From an uncultured Eubacterium sp. (GTDB taxonomy: Bacteria; Bacillota; Clostridia; Lachnospirales; Lachnospiraceae), in the NCBI GenBank assembly GCA_934320655.1, contig CAKRFN010000022.1:1-36478 (forward strand): 36,478 nt of DNA, written 5' to 3'. The notes beneath the pieces were generated by a model. The model was given only the letters and a program-made list of their open reading frames with translations, was not told the origin of the DNA and did not search any database. Shown piece by piece: positions 6,799-15,221 of this stretch. A program made the position numbers and the translations under genes. Each line of letters begins with the position of its first letter. Within the stretch, counting starts at the first letter, position 1.

Positions 6799-8046
6799 TT
6801 ATAATTCTCTGTGATCGATCACCCGTTTTGTCTTTTTCTCCGAGCGCGGCAGCGTTCCGACCGGAACGACCGTGATCTTGGGTGTTACACCAATCTTTGA
6901 TTTGAACAGTTCCTTCAGTTTTACTGCAGCCTGATCAAATTCTACTCTGCCCTCAGCCTCGCAGGTCACGAGCATCACATCGCGGTTCTTGGACTCATCG
7001 TGTGCGATATTGATGTTATACTCGCTGGAAACACCATCTACGAGAGACAACAGCTCCTCCACCTGACTCGGGAACATGTTGACACCATGTACTTTAAACA
7101 TGTCATCACTTCTGCCCTTGATGATGTCGATGCGGGGATATTTTTTGCATCTGTCACAGTTGCAGGTGCCCGGCACGATACGGGAAATATCATGTGTCCG
7201 GAAACGGATCAGCGGTGCGCCCTCCTTGACAAGTGTCGTGATGACAATCTCGCCTTCCTCACCGTCCGGTACCGACTTGCCTGTCTTCGGATCAATGATC
7301 TCTATGTAAATATAATCATCCCAATAGTGGATCGCAGTCTCTCCCGGACAGTTGATACCGATTCCGGGACCATAGATCTCTGTCAGACCATAAATGTCAA
7401 ACAACTCGATGCCAAGTCCGTCACGGATGCTCTTTCGCATCTTCTCGCTCCAGCGCTCAGAACCGATCACGCCCTTTTTCAGACAGATCTGATCCTTGAT
7501 GCCGCGCTTTTCGATCTCCTCGGACAACAGCAGTGCATAGGAGGATGTCGCCGTGATGACCGTCGATCTCAGGTCGACCATCATCTGAAGCTGCTTGTCG
7601 GTATTGCCCGGTCCCATCGGGATCGCCATCGCGCCGAGTTTTTCACATCCAAGCTGAAAACCGATACCGGCTGTCCACAATCCGTAGCCCGGTGTGATCT
7701 GGATCCGGTCGGTATTTGTGATCCCGGCTGTCTCATAACATCTGGCAAACATCGTCGCCCAATCATCCACATCCTTTGCGGTATATGGAATGATGACGGG
7801 CTTTCCTGTCGTGCCAGAGGACGAATGGATACGGACGATCTCCTCATCCGGTACTGCCTGTATGCCCAACGGATATGCATTTCTCAGATCATCCTTGCTG
7901 GAAAACGGCAATGCCTCAAATTCTTCCTGACTGGACACGCCTGTGATGTTTAACTCCCGGTATTTGTTGCCGTAATAATTGTCGCCGCTGATCAGCCGTT
8001 TGATCTGCGCATCGACCTGTGCCAACTGTGTTTGTTTTAACTGCAT
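6799..8046 (-). CDS. paaK: Phenylacetate-CoA ligase family (AMP-forming)
   Basis: Acyl-adenylate-forming enzyme of 415 residues, slightly shorter than typical PaaK (about 430). It shows the adenylation P-loop SSSGTTGKP (75-83), the YGLTE motif (219-223), and a CNCDRC cysteine cluster in the C-terminal part. PaaK links phenylacetate or other arylacetates to CoA with ATP. It is last in the order iorA-iorB-paaK, which makes aryl acids the likely substrates. Aryl-pyruvates from aromatic amino acids would give arylacetyl-CoA through IorAB, and this ligase could run in either direction. The ATG has a strong SD (GAGGGAG). Exact substrate uncertain. Confidence 0.88.
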   Translation of the reverse strand: MQLKQTQLAQVDAQIKRLISGDNYYGNKYRELNITGVSSQEEFEALPFSSKDDLRNAYPLGIQAVPDEEIVRIHSSSGTTGKPVIIPYTAKDVDDWATMFARCYETAGITNTDRIQITPGYGLWTAGIGFQLGCEKLGAMAIPMGPGNTDKQLQMMVDLRSTVITATSSYALLLSEEIEKRGIKDQICLKKGVIGSERWSEKMRKSIRDGLGIELFDIYGLTEIYGPGIGINCPGETAIHYWDDYIYIEIIDPKTGKSVPDGEEGEIVITTLVKEGAPLIRFRTHDISRIVPGTCNCDRCKKYPRIDIIKGRSDDMFKVHGVNMFPSQVEELLSLVDGVSSEYNINIAHDESKNRDVMLVTCEAEGRVEFDQAAVKLKELFKSKIGVTPKITVVPVGTLPRSEKKTKRVIDHREL

Positions 8047-8099
8047 GTAGACTCCCTCTTTTCTTTGTATCCAATTTTTATCTGATTATATCGTATAAT

Positions 8100-8687
8100 T
8101 CATGCCTGCTGATTTGCATACGCATATCCGCGCTCAAATGCGAGCCGGTTATTCTCCACGAACTTCTCCGGTACGCGCGCCTCGATCTCCGTTTGGATCG
8201 CTTCCGTGGAGATTCCGAGCTCTCCGGAGCCTGCTGCGACTCCCAGCAGGAGCACGTTGAGATATTTATTGCTGCCGAACTGCGCACATAACTGTTCGGA
8301 ATCCACGACGATCACGTTACACTTCTCTTTCAGATACGCGATCATTTCCTTTCCGTCATATCCGGTCTCATGCAACGATTCGGTCGTCGGCTTGACCGGA
8401 GATGCATTCACGATCACCAGCCCGTCCTTTTTCAAATAAGAAAGATTTCTGACCGCCTCTGCCGGCTCAAAGGATATGATCATGTCACATTTTCCCTTTG
8501 GAATCAAAGGCGAATACGCTTCTCCGATGCGCACATGGCTCGTCACCGAGCCGCCTCTCTGTGCCATTCCGATTGTCTCTGCGGAGTGGACGACATTTCC
8601 CTCCTCCATCGCTGCCGCAGCAATGAGCTTGGACGCTAACACCGTTCCCTGACCGCCGACTCCACATATTAAAATATCTTTTTTCAT
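8100..8687 (-). CDS. iorB: Indolepyruvate:ferredoxin oxidoreductase, beta subunit
   Basis: This 195-residue gamma-domain type subunit begins ILICGVGGQGTVLASKL, followed by AETIGMAQRGGSVTSHVRIG, both hallmarks of the IorB/2-oxoacid oxidoreductase gamma family. It pairs with IorA to oxidise aryl-pyruvates to aryl-acyl-CoA, reducing ferredoxin, in the cytosol. It lies 70 bp after iorA and 53 bp before paaK, so the three are likely co-transcribed. The SD before its ATG is poor, although a strong AAGGAGAGG stands about 40 bases upstream. Translation may depend on structure or coupling. Confidence 0.95.
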   Translation of the reverse strand: MKKDILICGVGGQGTVLASKLIAAAAMEEGNVVHSAETIGMAQRGGSVTSHVRIGEAYSPLIPKGKCDMIISFEPAEAVRNLSYLKKDGLVIVNASPVKPTTESLHETGYDGKEMIAYLKEKCNVIVVDSEQLCAQFGSNKYLNVLLLGVAAGSGELGISTEAIQTEIEARVPEKFVENNRLAFERGYAYANQQA

Positions 8688-8757
8688 ATATGTATGAACC
8701 GCTCACCCATACACCGTCTGTATAGAATGAGCCTCTCCTTCCTACGCATTTTCTGCC

Positions 8758-10563
8758 TTATTCGTTGACTGTGATCGCTCCGACCGGACAGATCTGTCCG
8801 CACAGACCGCATCCGGTACACAGATTCTGGTCGATCGTGACCTTACCGTCTATCTTCACGATCGCCGGACATCCGATCTCCCGAATACATTTCTGACACT
8901 GGATACAAGCACCGGAGATCTCCGCCTTTTTCGCACTCTTTGCGATTGCAATACACGGTGATTTGAAAATAATTGCCTTTACACCCTTTTTCGCAGCGGC
9001 TTCCTGCACGGTCGCAACCGCCGCCTGTAAATCAAGGGGATCTACCGTCTTGACGAAATCCAACCCGATTCCCTTCAAAATCGCCTCGATGCTCACCTTC
9101 TCTACGATGTCACCCATCATATTGCGCCCCGTACCCGGATGCGGCTGATGACCGGTCATCGCTGTCGTCGAATTGTCGAGCACACAGACGACGATATCTG
9201 CCTCATTGTACACGGCGTTTACGACTCCGGTGATACCTGATGCGAAAAACGTGGAATCACCGATAAACGCAAATGCCGCGCCCTCCATCTGCGGGTCTGT
9301 CCAGTGAAAGCCCTGTGCCATCGTGACACCGGCACCCATACACAGACAGGTATCACACATATCGAGCGGCATCGCATTTCCCAGTGTATAACATCCGATG
9401 TCTCCGCAGAAATAGCTCTGTTTTCCCTTCATCGCCTGCTTGACCGCATAGAAAGACGCACGGTGCGGGCATCCGGCGCACAATACCGGAGGACGTACGG
9501 GCAGCTGCGGCGCATCCGCTGTATCGATCACAGCATCCGCTAACGGCAGCCCTAAAAACGCACCGAGTATCTGTTGTGCCGACTCATAAGAATTTTCACC
9601 GCTCGCCGGTACATGCCCCGTCAGCTTGCCATTGATTTTGACCGGTAACTGATGTCTGCCGCACAGCATCAGCAGTTTTTCTTCGATATAAGGGCTCAGT
9701 TCCTCTAAAACAATGACTTCCTCCACGCCCTGCAGCGCCTCCAACACAAACTGGTCCGGAAACGGATACGGTGTTCCGATCCGGCAGAGCTTGACTTCCG
9801 GATGCTCCATCAGTGCCTCTTTTGCATACGCATAGCTGACACCGCCGGTAAAGACCGCCTGCTTGCAGTCAGCAGATGCGACTGACACCTCATTATACGC
9901 ACTCTTTGAAAAATCATCCCCGATCTCCACATTACGCGTTTCGATCATCGCATGGTTGGCAAAGGACAATCTGGGGAAAATGACCCATTTTTTTGAATCC
10001 TTGATAAAGCCCTCAAATTCATGTCCGGTAAACGTTTCCGGCACATCGATATTGGCATACGCATGACAGATCCGCGTCGTCGGGCGGAATAATACCGGCG
10101 TGTGGTATTTCTCCGAATATGCAAATGCCTCCTGAATCATCACAAACGCCTCTTCCGGAGATACCGGATCAAACACCGGAATCCGTGCAAATTCAGCAAA
10201 TCTTCTCGTATCCTGCTCGGTCTGGGAGGAAATCGGCCCCGGATCGTCCGCCGATACAATGACCATGCCGCCCTTCACTCCGACATACGCCAGTGACATC
10301 AACGGATCAGATGCAACATTCAAACCTACCTGCTTCATCGTCACCAGACTTCTCGCGCCGGAATAGGCTGCGCTGGCAGCGACCTCCATCGCCGCTTTCT
10401 CATTGACCGACCACTCAATGTGCAGTCCCTCGCGCGGATATTTTGCAACTGTCTCTATAATTTCCGAGGATGGCGTACCCGGATAGCCTGCTACGAGATT
10501 GACTCCCGCTGCCAATGCCCCCAGCGCAATGGCTCCGTTTCCCATCATGTACTCTTTTTTCAT
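8758..10563 (-). CDS. iorA: Indolepyruvate:ferredoxin oxidoreductase, alpha subunit
   Basis: About 601 residues from the chosen ATG (10561-10563, SD AAAGGGAG), a normal IorA length. The N-terminal pyrimidine-binding domain carries GYPGTPSSEI. The central thiamine-diphosphate domain has GDSTFFASG followed about 20 residues on by LDNSTTAMTGHQPHPG. The C-terminus has two 4Fe-4S clusters (CIQCQKC...CP and CTGCGLCGQICP). The enzyme converts indolepyruvate and related aryl-pyruvates plus CoA to arylacetyl-CoA, CO2 and reduced ferredoxin, part of aromatic amino-acid fermentation in anaerobes. It follows the diguanylate cyclase gene by 52 bp with no evident promoter, so it may be read from upstream. 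Confidence 0.96.
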   Translation of the reverse strand: MKKEYMMGNGAIALGALAAGVNLVAGYPGTPSSEIIETVAKYPREGLHIEWSVNEKAAMEVAASAAYSGARSLVTMKQVGLNVASDPLMSLAYVGVKGGMVIVSADDPGPISSQTEQDTRRFAEFARIPVFDPVSPEEAFVMIQEAFAYSEKYHTPVLFRPTTRICHAYANIDVPETFTGHEFEGFIKDSKKWVIFPRLSFANHAMIETRNVEIGDDFSKSAYNEVSVASADCKQAVFTGGVSYAYAKEALMEHPEVKLCRIGTPYPFPDQFVLEALQGVEEVIVLEELSPYIEEKLLMLCGRHQLPVKINGKLTGHVPASGENSYESAQQILGAFLGLPLADAVIDTADAPQLPVRPPVLCAGCPHRASFYAVKQAMKGKQSYFCGDIGCYTLGNAMPLDMCDTCLCMGAGVTMAQGFHWTDPQMEGAAFAFIGDSTFFASGITGVVNAVYNEADIVVCVLDNSTTAMTGHQPHPGTGRNMMGDIVEKVSIEAILKGIGLDFVKTVDPLDLQAAVATVQEAAAKKGVKAIIFKSPCIAIAKSAKKAEISGACIQCQKCIREIGCPAIVKIDGKVTIDQNLCTGCGLCGQICPVGAITVNE

Positions 10564-10615
10564 TTCACTGTAGCTCCCTTTTACCATTTTTCTTAGCCCT
10601 TGATGACCGCGATGC

Positions 10616-12082
10616 CTAATACCAGCAGAACTTGCCTTTTCCGTCCCGTTTTACCCGGTACAATGCCGCATCTGCACATTTGCACAGCTCGGCATAGGTC
10701 TTTGCATCCTGCGGATAGCATGCACCTCCGGCACTGAAGCTGAGCGGGACACGCCCGTAATTGTCCAGTTCAATCTCCGACAGACACTGCTCTAAACGCT
10801 CCATCGCCATCTCTACCATGCCGATGTTATTCAAGTGCCGCACAAATATCGTGAACTCATCCCCACCATAGCGGGCAACGACATGCTCCTCACCAAACTC
10901 CGCCTTGAGCTCGGCTGCAAACTTTTTGAGCACCGCATCACCATTCATATGACCATAATTGTCATTATAAGCCTTAAAATTGTCTACGTCTACAAATATC
11001 AGCGCACCACCGGCGCGTTCGTTGACAATATAATCCTCTACCTTCGCGATAAACGTCTTTTGATTGTACAATCCGGTCATCGTATCGGTCTCGGATAAGG
11101 TCTCAAAATTCTTACGCCGCATAACCTCAACCACAAGCGTAACAGCACCGACCGCGAGCGTAATCAGTATCAGAATCACCGCATACATAAGCAAACGATC
11201 ACGGAACACATAGAACGAGCCGGACATCGCCTCATTTGTCAGCTCAACTGCCAGATACCAGTCCTGCATCTTATCGATCCGCTCATAACCCATCGTGTAA
11301 CTGACACCGTCCAGCTCATAGCTGAACGCATCACCCTTCTCTCCGCGTTTCATCGCCTGCACATGTTTCTGATATTCCTTCGGTTGCTCAAAGGTCATCT
11401 GTGTCCGCCGCAGCGCCAGATTATCCCACGTTCCGGCAGCCGCCCGCACACCGTCCGTACACGAAATACAGTTGAGTGAATGACCGTTGATCAGATAGAT
11501 ATCCGCCTGATCCTTCAGACTGTCCATACTCACATATTTTTGCATAATATTGAGCGGAATATTGGCATAGACAGTTCCGAAACGCGCGCCGCCTTTATAG
11601 ACCGGCACGAGAACTGTCATGATCATTTCCGCCGTGATCCGTGACCGGTACGGATCGGTCAGTGTCGTTTCCTCAATCTCATTGATCATGGTCAGATATC
11701 CATATTTTGCCAGATCCAGCCGGTCTCCCTCGATACCGTAGATCATATGCTTGCTGTTGATAAAACCGATGCTGGAAATATCCGCCCGCTCCGCATAGAG
11801 CTGCAGGGACTCATAAATATAATTTGAATTATTCTCCCTGCCCCCTACGATCGCATGACTGATCTCCTCGATCTGACTGATCTCCGTGTCCAGTGCGATA
11901 TTGATATTTTCCGTAAACAGTCCGCTCATCAGCTTTGCCTGACTCGCATTATAATCATCGACCATTCCCCGGACATCCAGAAAACCGGTAATAAATACCA
12001 CCGCACAGGTCAGGGCATAAATGACTCCCATCAGTCCATACAAATGTCCGGATCTCTTTTTCCTGTTACTCATCATCGACAT
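10616..12082 (-). CDS. Membrane diguanylate cyclase with Cache-like extracellular sensor
   Basis: GGDEF enzymes make cyclic di-GMP from two GTP. From the chosen ATG (12080-12082, SD GAGGAGG) the protein has about 488 residues. It has a short cytoplasmic tail, a membrane helix at about 15-35, an extracytoplasmic region of about 260 residues resembling a double-Cache sensor, a second helix near 298-320, and a GGDEF domain (motif YGGDEF, GGDEF at 406-410). The residues expected to form the inhibitory RxxD site read GEEH, so product inhibition through that site is probably lost. A GTG start at 12124 would overlap the upstream stop but lacks a good SD. The upstream gene encodes a sugar-binding protein, a likely ligand-presenting partner. 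Confidence 0.92.
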   Translation of the reverse strand: MSMMSNRKKRSGHLYGLMGVIYALTCAVVFITGFLDVRGMVDDYNASQAKLMSGLFTENINIALDTEISQIEEISHAIVGGRENNSNYIYESLQLYAERADISSIGFINSKHMIYGIEGDRLDLAKYGYLTMINEIEETTLTDPYRSRITAEMIMTVLVPVYKGGARFGTVYANIPLNIMQKYVSMDSLKDQADIYLINGHSLNCISCTDGVRAAAGTWDNLALRRTQMTFEQPKEYQKHVQAMKRGEKGDAFSYELDGVSYTMGYERIDKMQDWYLAVELTNEAMSGSFYVFRDRLLMYAVILILITLAVGAVTLVVEVMRRKNFETLSETDTMTGLYNQKTFIAKVEDYIVNERAGGALIFVDVDNFKAYNDNYGHMNGDAVLKKFAAELKAEFGEEHVVARYGGDEFTIFVRHLNNIGMVEMAMERLEQCLSEIELDNYGRVPLSFSAGGACYPQDAKTYAELCKCADAALYRVKRDGKGKFCWY

Positions 12083-12120
12083 CCGCCGATCCTCCTCTAT
12101 TATGCCGTAAAACCTCCGTC

Positions 12121-13158
12121 TCACTGTCCGAGCGCATCCTGCACATACAGACTGTCGACATTATCACCGTTGACCTGAAAGATTCCCATATCTACATACC
12201 TATATGGCAGTTCTTCACCTGCCAGGAGCTGTCCAACAGCTTTTACACTCTCATATCCCATATCATACTGGCGCTGTACGATGCTGGACGCATAATAGGT
12301 ATGGTCGTTGATCATCGCCCGCATCTCGTCCGAGTAATCAAAGCCGACCACAGCCACATCCTCCCGTCCGCTATTTTTGACGGCAAGCGCTGTTCCAATT
12401 GAAGATCCGTTGTTCAGGGCGACCAGTCCTGCCAGATTCTTATATTGCTCCATAAACTCATAGCTCTGCGACTGCGCAAGATCTGCATCACCCTGATTGC
12501 ATTTAATATCCTCCAGTACGACCCACGCTTCCGGGGCATTCGCGCTCCAATACTCCTGAAAACCCGCCAGACGCTCTAAGATCGTCTGAGATTCCATCAT
12601 GCCGATCCCGATGCCAACCGCCAGCTTTTCCGTCTCGCTTCTGCCCTGCTTGCGCAGCAGCGACATCATCTCACGTGCCGCCAGTCTCCCCGCCTGCACG
12701 TTATCGGTCTCATAACAGACATCAAACACCTGCTCATTTAAAATCGTATCCACAAAAACGAGCGGGACACCCGCCTCCTGCACCTGTTTTGCCGCCTCGA
12801 CGACAGACGATACATTGGTCGGTGAGACAACGATCGCATCCGCGCCCCGCTTGAGCGCCTCCGTCATCAGATACGCCAACAGCTCCGGATGTTCCTCGCT
12901 CGGCGTGCCACCCATATAGACATTGCAGTCCAGCTCCTGTGCCGCCTCCATCGCACCCATCCGCAGATCGGTCCAGTAATTATTCGCATAGCCTTTTGTG
13001 ATCAGATAAATATCCGGCTTTCCATTATCCAACTGGGAAGTAAATGTCTGGTAAGTGCTCAGTTTTCTCCGCTCCGGGTCTACCGTGCCCGTTCGAATCC
13101 CTGCCAGCAGACAAACGAACAGCAATACGATGATCAGCGATGATCTTAGTTTTTTCAT
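12121..13158 (-). CDS. Periplasmic-binding-protein-like sugar receptor (no permease nearby)
   Basis: A 345-residue protein of the ribose/galactose-binding class. An N-terminal hydrophobic segment (SLIIVLLFVCLLAGI) is a signal peptide or anchor without a convincing lipobox. The two-lobed binding fold follows, with segments such as KRGADAIVVSPTN, GVPLVFVDT, LVALNNGSSIGTALAV and VAVVGFDYSDEM. These proteins bind a monosaccharide outside the membrane. No ABC permease or ATPase gene is adjacent. The next gene, 38 bp on, is a membrane diguanylate cyclase, so a sensory role like LuxP with LuxQ is more likely than transport. The ligand is not readable from sequence. ATG with SD GAGGA. Confidence 0.85.
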   Translation of the reverse strand: MKKLRSSLIIVLLFVCLLAGIRTGTVDPERRKLSTYQTFTSQLDNGKPDIYLITKGYANNYWTDLRMGAMEAAQELDCNVYMGGTPSEEHPELLAYLMTEALKRGADAIVVSPTNVSSVVEAAKQVQEAGVPLVFVDTILNEQVFDVCYETDNVQAGRLAAREMMSLLRKQGRSETEKLAVGIGIGMMESQTILERLAGFQEYWSANAPEAWVVLEDIKCNQGDADLAQSQSYEFMEQYKNLAGLVALNNGSSIGTALAVKNSGREDVAVVGFDYSDEMRAMINDHTYYASSIVQRQYDMGYESVKAVGQLLAGEELPYRYVDMGIFQVNGDNVDSLYVQDALGQ

Positions 13159-13182
13159 AAAATTTATCCTCTATTTCGCGCA

Positions 13183-13211
13183 AAATGCCGCATGCATAGC
13201 ATGCGGCATTT
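13183..13211. terminator. Perfect 13-bp hairpin between the YcxB-like and receptor genes
   Basis: AAATGCCGCATGC (13183-13195) pairs fully with GCATGCGGCATTT (13199-13211) across a 3-base loop. On the minus strand it ends in four T residues. It follows the YcxB-like gene and precedes the receptor gene, so it probably terminates the former. Confidence 0.65.
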
Positions 13212-13218
13212 CACTTAT

Positions 13219-13689
13219 CTAACCGAAACGTCTTTCCTTTAGGAATGCACGAAATGCTTTTTTTGTATCCTTTAATATCCGGTTCGTTAGAATGTATCCA
13301 TGAGTTTTATCCGTATAGATCACGACAAGGGTCGGTTTAAACACGATGCCCTGTATCTGCGCCCAATTTTTAAATTCCTTTTTCCCATCAACTGCAACCT
13401 CGATCCCCTGCTCGGTAAAACAGAGCTCCAAGTGATCGTGATTATCCTTTAATGATTTTTTGGAACGGAAATACACACCCAAAGGCTGTATCACAGTAAA
13501 CAGCGACAAAAACAGCAGCAGCATGATCCGCAGCCACCACGGGGATGTCGCCCACAGTGAATAGAGCAAGGCAATCGATGACACAATACAGATGATATTG
13601 ATGATCGACAGATACGATGAATAGGTGTAGTACATCTGTAATTGCCATAAATCACCGGGGTGTACCTCATACGCATATTTATATTCCAT
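13219..13689 (-). CDS. YcxB-like membrane protein
   Basis: About 156 residues from an ATG at 13687-13689 (SD AAGGA, 9 bases). Two membrane helices lie near residues 30-46 and 53-72 (the second includes IMLLLFLSLFTVIQPLGVYF). A soluble C-terminal domain follows, with the pattern LELCFTEQGIEV, KEFKNWAQIQGIV and VVIYTDKTHGYIL. This is the layout of YcxB-like proteins, whose function is not known. The gene has its own promoter, overlapping the uxaC stop, and a 7-bp leader hairpin. Nothing ties it to its neighbours. Confidence 0.75.
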   Translation of the reverse strand: MEYKYAYEVHPGDLWQLQMYYTYSSYLSIINIICIVSSIALLYSLWATSPWWLRIMLLLFLSLFTVIQPLGVYFRSKKSLKDNHDHLELCFTEQGIEVAVDGKKEFKNWAQIQGIVFKPTLVVIYTDKTHGYILTNRILKDTKKAFRAFLKERRFG

Positions 13690-13705
13690 GAAACACATTC
13701 CTTTC

Positions 13706-13774
13706 GTAACTGTTCAATTTCTTTCAGTTACATCCTCTCTACAAATTATAGCACTTATACCGTTTCAAGGTCAA
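13706..13774 (-). promoter_or_regulatory. Promoter and leader hairpin of the YcxB-like gene
   Basis: TTGACC (13769-13774) and TATAAT (13745-13750) are 18 bases apart on the minus strand, overlapping the end of uxaC. In the leader, GTAACTG (13725-13731 on the minus strand) pairs with CAGTTAC (13706-13712), just before the SD. Confidence 0.6.
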
Positions 13775-15176
13775 ATCCAAAATATTCAACAGCATTATTA
13801 AATGAAATACCCTTTACGATCTCGCCGAGCAGCTTCTCGTCATCCGGATACTCACCGTTTTCTACCCAGCCACCGATCAACTGGCAGAGAATTCTGCGGA
13901 AGTAATCGTGTCTGGTATAAGATAAGAATGAACGGGAATCAGTCAGCATACCTACAAAATTACCCAGTGCGGACAGATTCGCCAGTGACTTCATCTGGTT
14001 GGTCATTCCGGTGTAGTGATCGTTGAACCACCATGCAGAGCCCTGCTGGATCTTATTCTTGATGCCGCCACCCTGGAAACAGCCGATGATCGTTCCGATC
14101 GCCTGATCATCATTCGGATTCAGGGAATAAATGATCGTCTTAGGCACCTGATCGGTCGCTGATAACGCATTGAGGAAATCAGCGAGCTGTGCGGACGGCG
14201 CATAATTGTTGATGCAGTCGTATCCGGTATCCGGACCGATCTTCTCATACATGAGCGCATTGTTGTCACGCTTACAGCCATAGTGTAACTGCATCACCCA
14301 TCCACGGGCAGCATACTGTCTTGCCATTGCAAGCATAAATGCGGTCTTGTACTGTAAATGTTCTACGGCGCTTGTCTGCTCTCCTGCAAGTGCTTTCTTT
14401 AAGATCGCATCGATCGCAGCATCGTCTGCCGGCTCATACATGACATATTCTAATGCATGATCGCTCACGCAGCAGCCGTTTTCAGCAAAATAATCCAGAC
14501 GGTTGTTCAACGCATCCTTTAAAGATGCAAAATCTGTAACTGCGATACCGGAAACATCAGACAGCTTTTTGATATAAGCAGCAAAATCGGGCTTTTCGAT
14601 GTTCATCGCCTTGTCCGGTCTCCATGCAGGAAGTACCTGCACCTCAAATGTATCGTCTGCCTTGATCTTCTGATGATACTCTAACGTATCTACCGGATCA
14701 TCGGTTGTACAGATCAGCTTCACATTGGACTTGCGGATCAGGTTACGCACGGTGAAATCCTTGCTTTGCAGCTTTTCATTACACAGATTCCATACTTCCT
14801 CTGCGGTATCTCCGTTGAGATTGCCCTGATATCCGAAATAGTATCTCAGCTCCAGATGTGACCAGTGATACAGCGGGTTGCCGATGAGCTTCGGCATGGT
14901 CTCTGCCCATTTCTGGAATTTCTCGCGGTCTGTGGCATCGCCGGTGATGTACTTCTCATCGACTCCGTTCGTGCGCATCTGACGCCACTTATAGTGATCG
15001 CCGCCCAGCCAAACCTGTGCGATATTGTCAAACTGGCGATCCTCCCAGATCTCCTGCGGATTGATATGACAGTGATAGTCCAGTACCGGAATCTTAGTCA
15101 TATCTGCAAAATTGGTATACAGCTTTTTCGCGGTATCTGTATCCAGTAAAAAGTCCTTATCCATAAATGCTTTCAT
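13755..15176 (-). CDS. uxaC: Glucuronate/galacturonate isomerase
   Basis: UxaC isomerises D-glucuronate to D-fructuronate and D-galacturonate to D-tagaturonate, the first cytosolic step of both branches. The 473-residue length is standard. The amidohydrolase-type barrel carries the metal-binding start VLDYHCHINPQEI near residue 33 and the conserved WWFNDHYTGM. The ATG has a strong SD (AAGGAGGT, 8 bases). It is the last gene of uxaB-uxaA-uxaC, 45 bp after uxaA. It shows no sign of damage. Confidence 0.98.
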   Translation of the reverse strand: MKAFMDKDFLLDTDTAKKLYTNFADMTKIPVLDYHCHINPQEIWEDRQFDNIAQVWLGGDHYKWRQMRTNGVDEKYITGDATDREKFQKWAETMPKLIGNPLYHWSHLELRYYFGYQGNLNGDTAEEVWNLCNEKLQSKDFTVRNLIRKSNVKLICTTDDPVDTLEYHQKIKADDTFEVQVLPAWRPDKAMNIEKPDFAAYIKKLSDVSGIAVTDFASLKDALNNRLDYFAENGCCVSDHALEYVMYEPADDAAIDAILKKALAGEQTSAVEHLQYKTAFMLAMARQYAARGWVMQLHYGCKRDNNALMYEKIGPDTGYDCINNYAPSAQLADFLNALSATDQVPKTIIYSLNPNDDQAIGTIIGCFQGGGIKNKIQQGSAWWFNDHYTGMTNQMKSLANLSALGNFVGMLTDSRSFLSYTRHDYFRRILCQLIGGWVENGEYPDDEKLLGEIVKGISFNNAVEYFGFDLETV

Positions 15177-15221
15177 TGCTCGTTACCTCCTTATTTTTGT
15201 CCGTTCCTTCTATATATAGTG

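Noticed and set aside
7000..7953. 317-codon plus-strand open frame opposite paaK
   Set aside because: It is antisense to a well-matched ligase, has no ribosome site and no recognisable domain. It is a by-product of codon bias on the other strand.
8688..8757. Hidden small gene between iorA and iorB
   Set aside because: A strong AAGGAGAGG is present, but the only frame behind it would need an ATT start and ends at the iorB ATG after about 14 codons.
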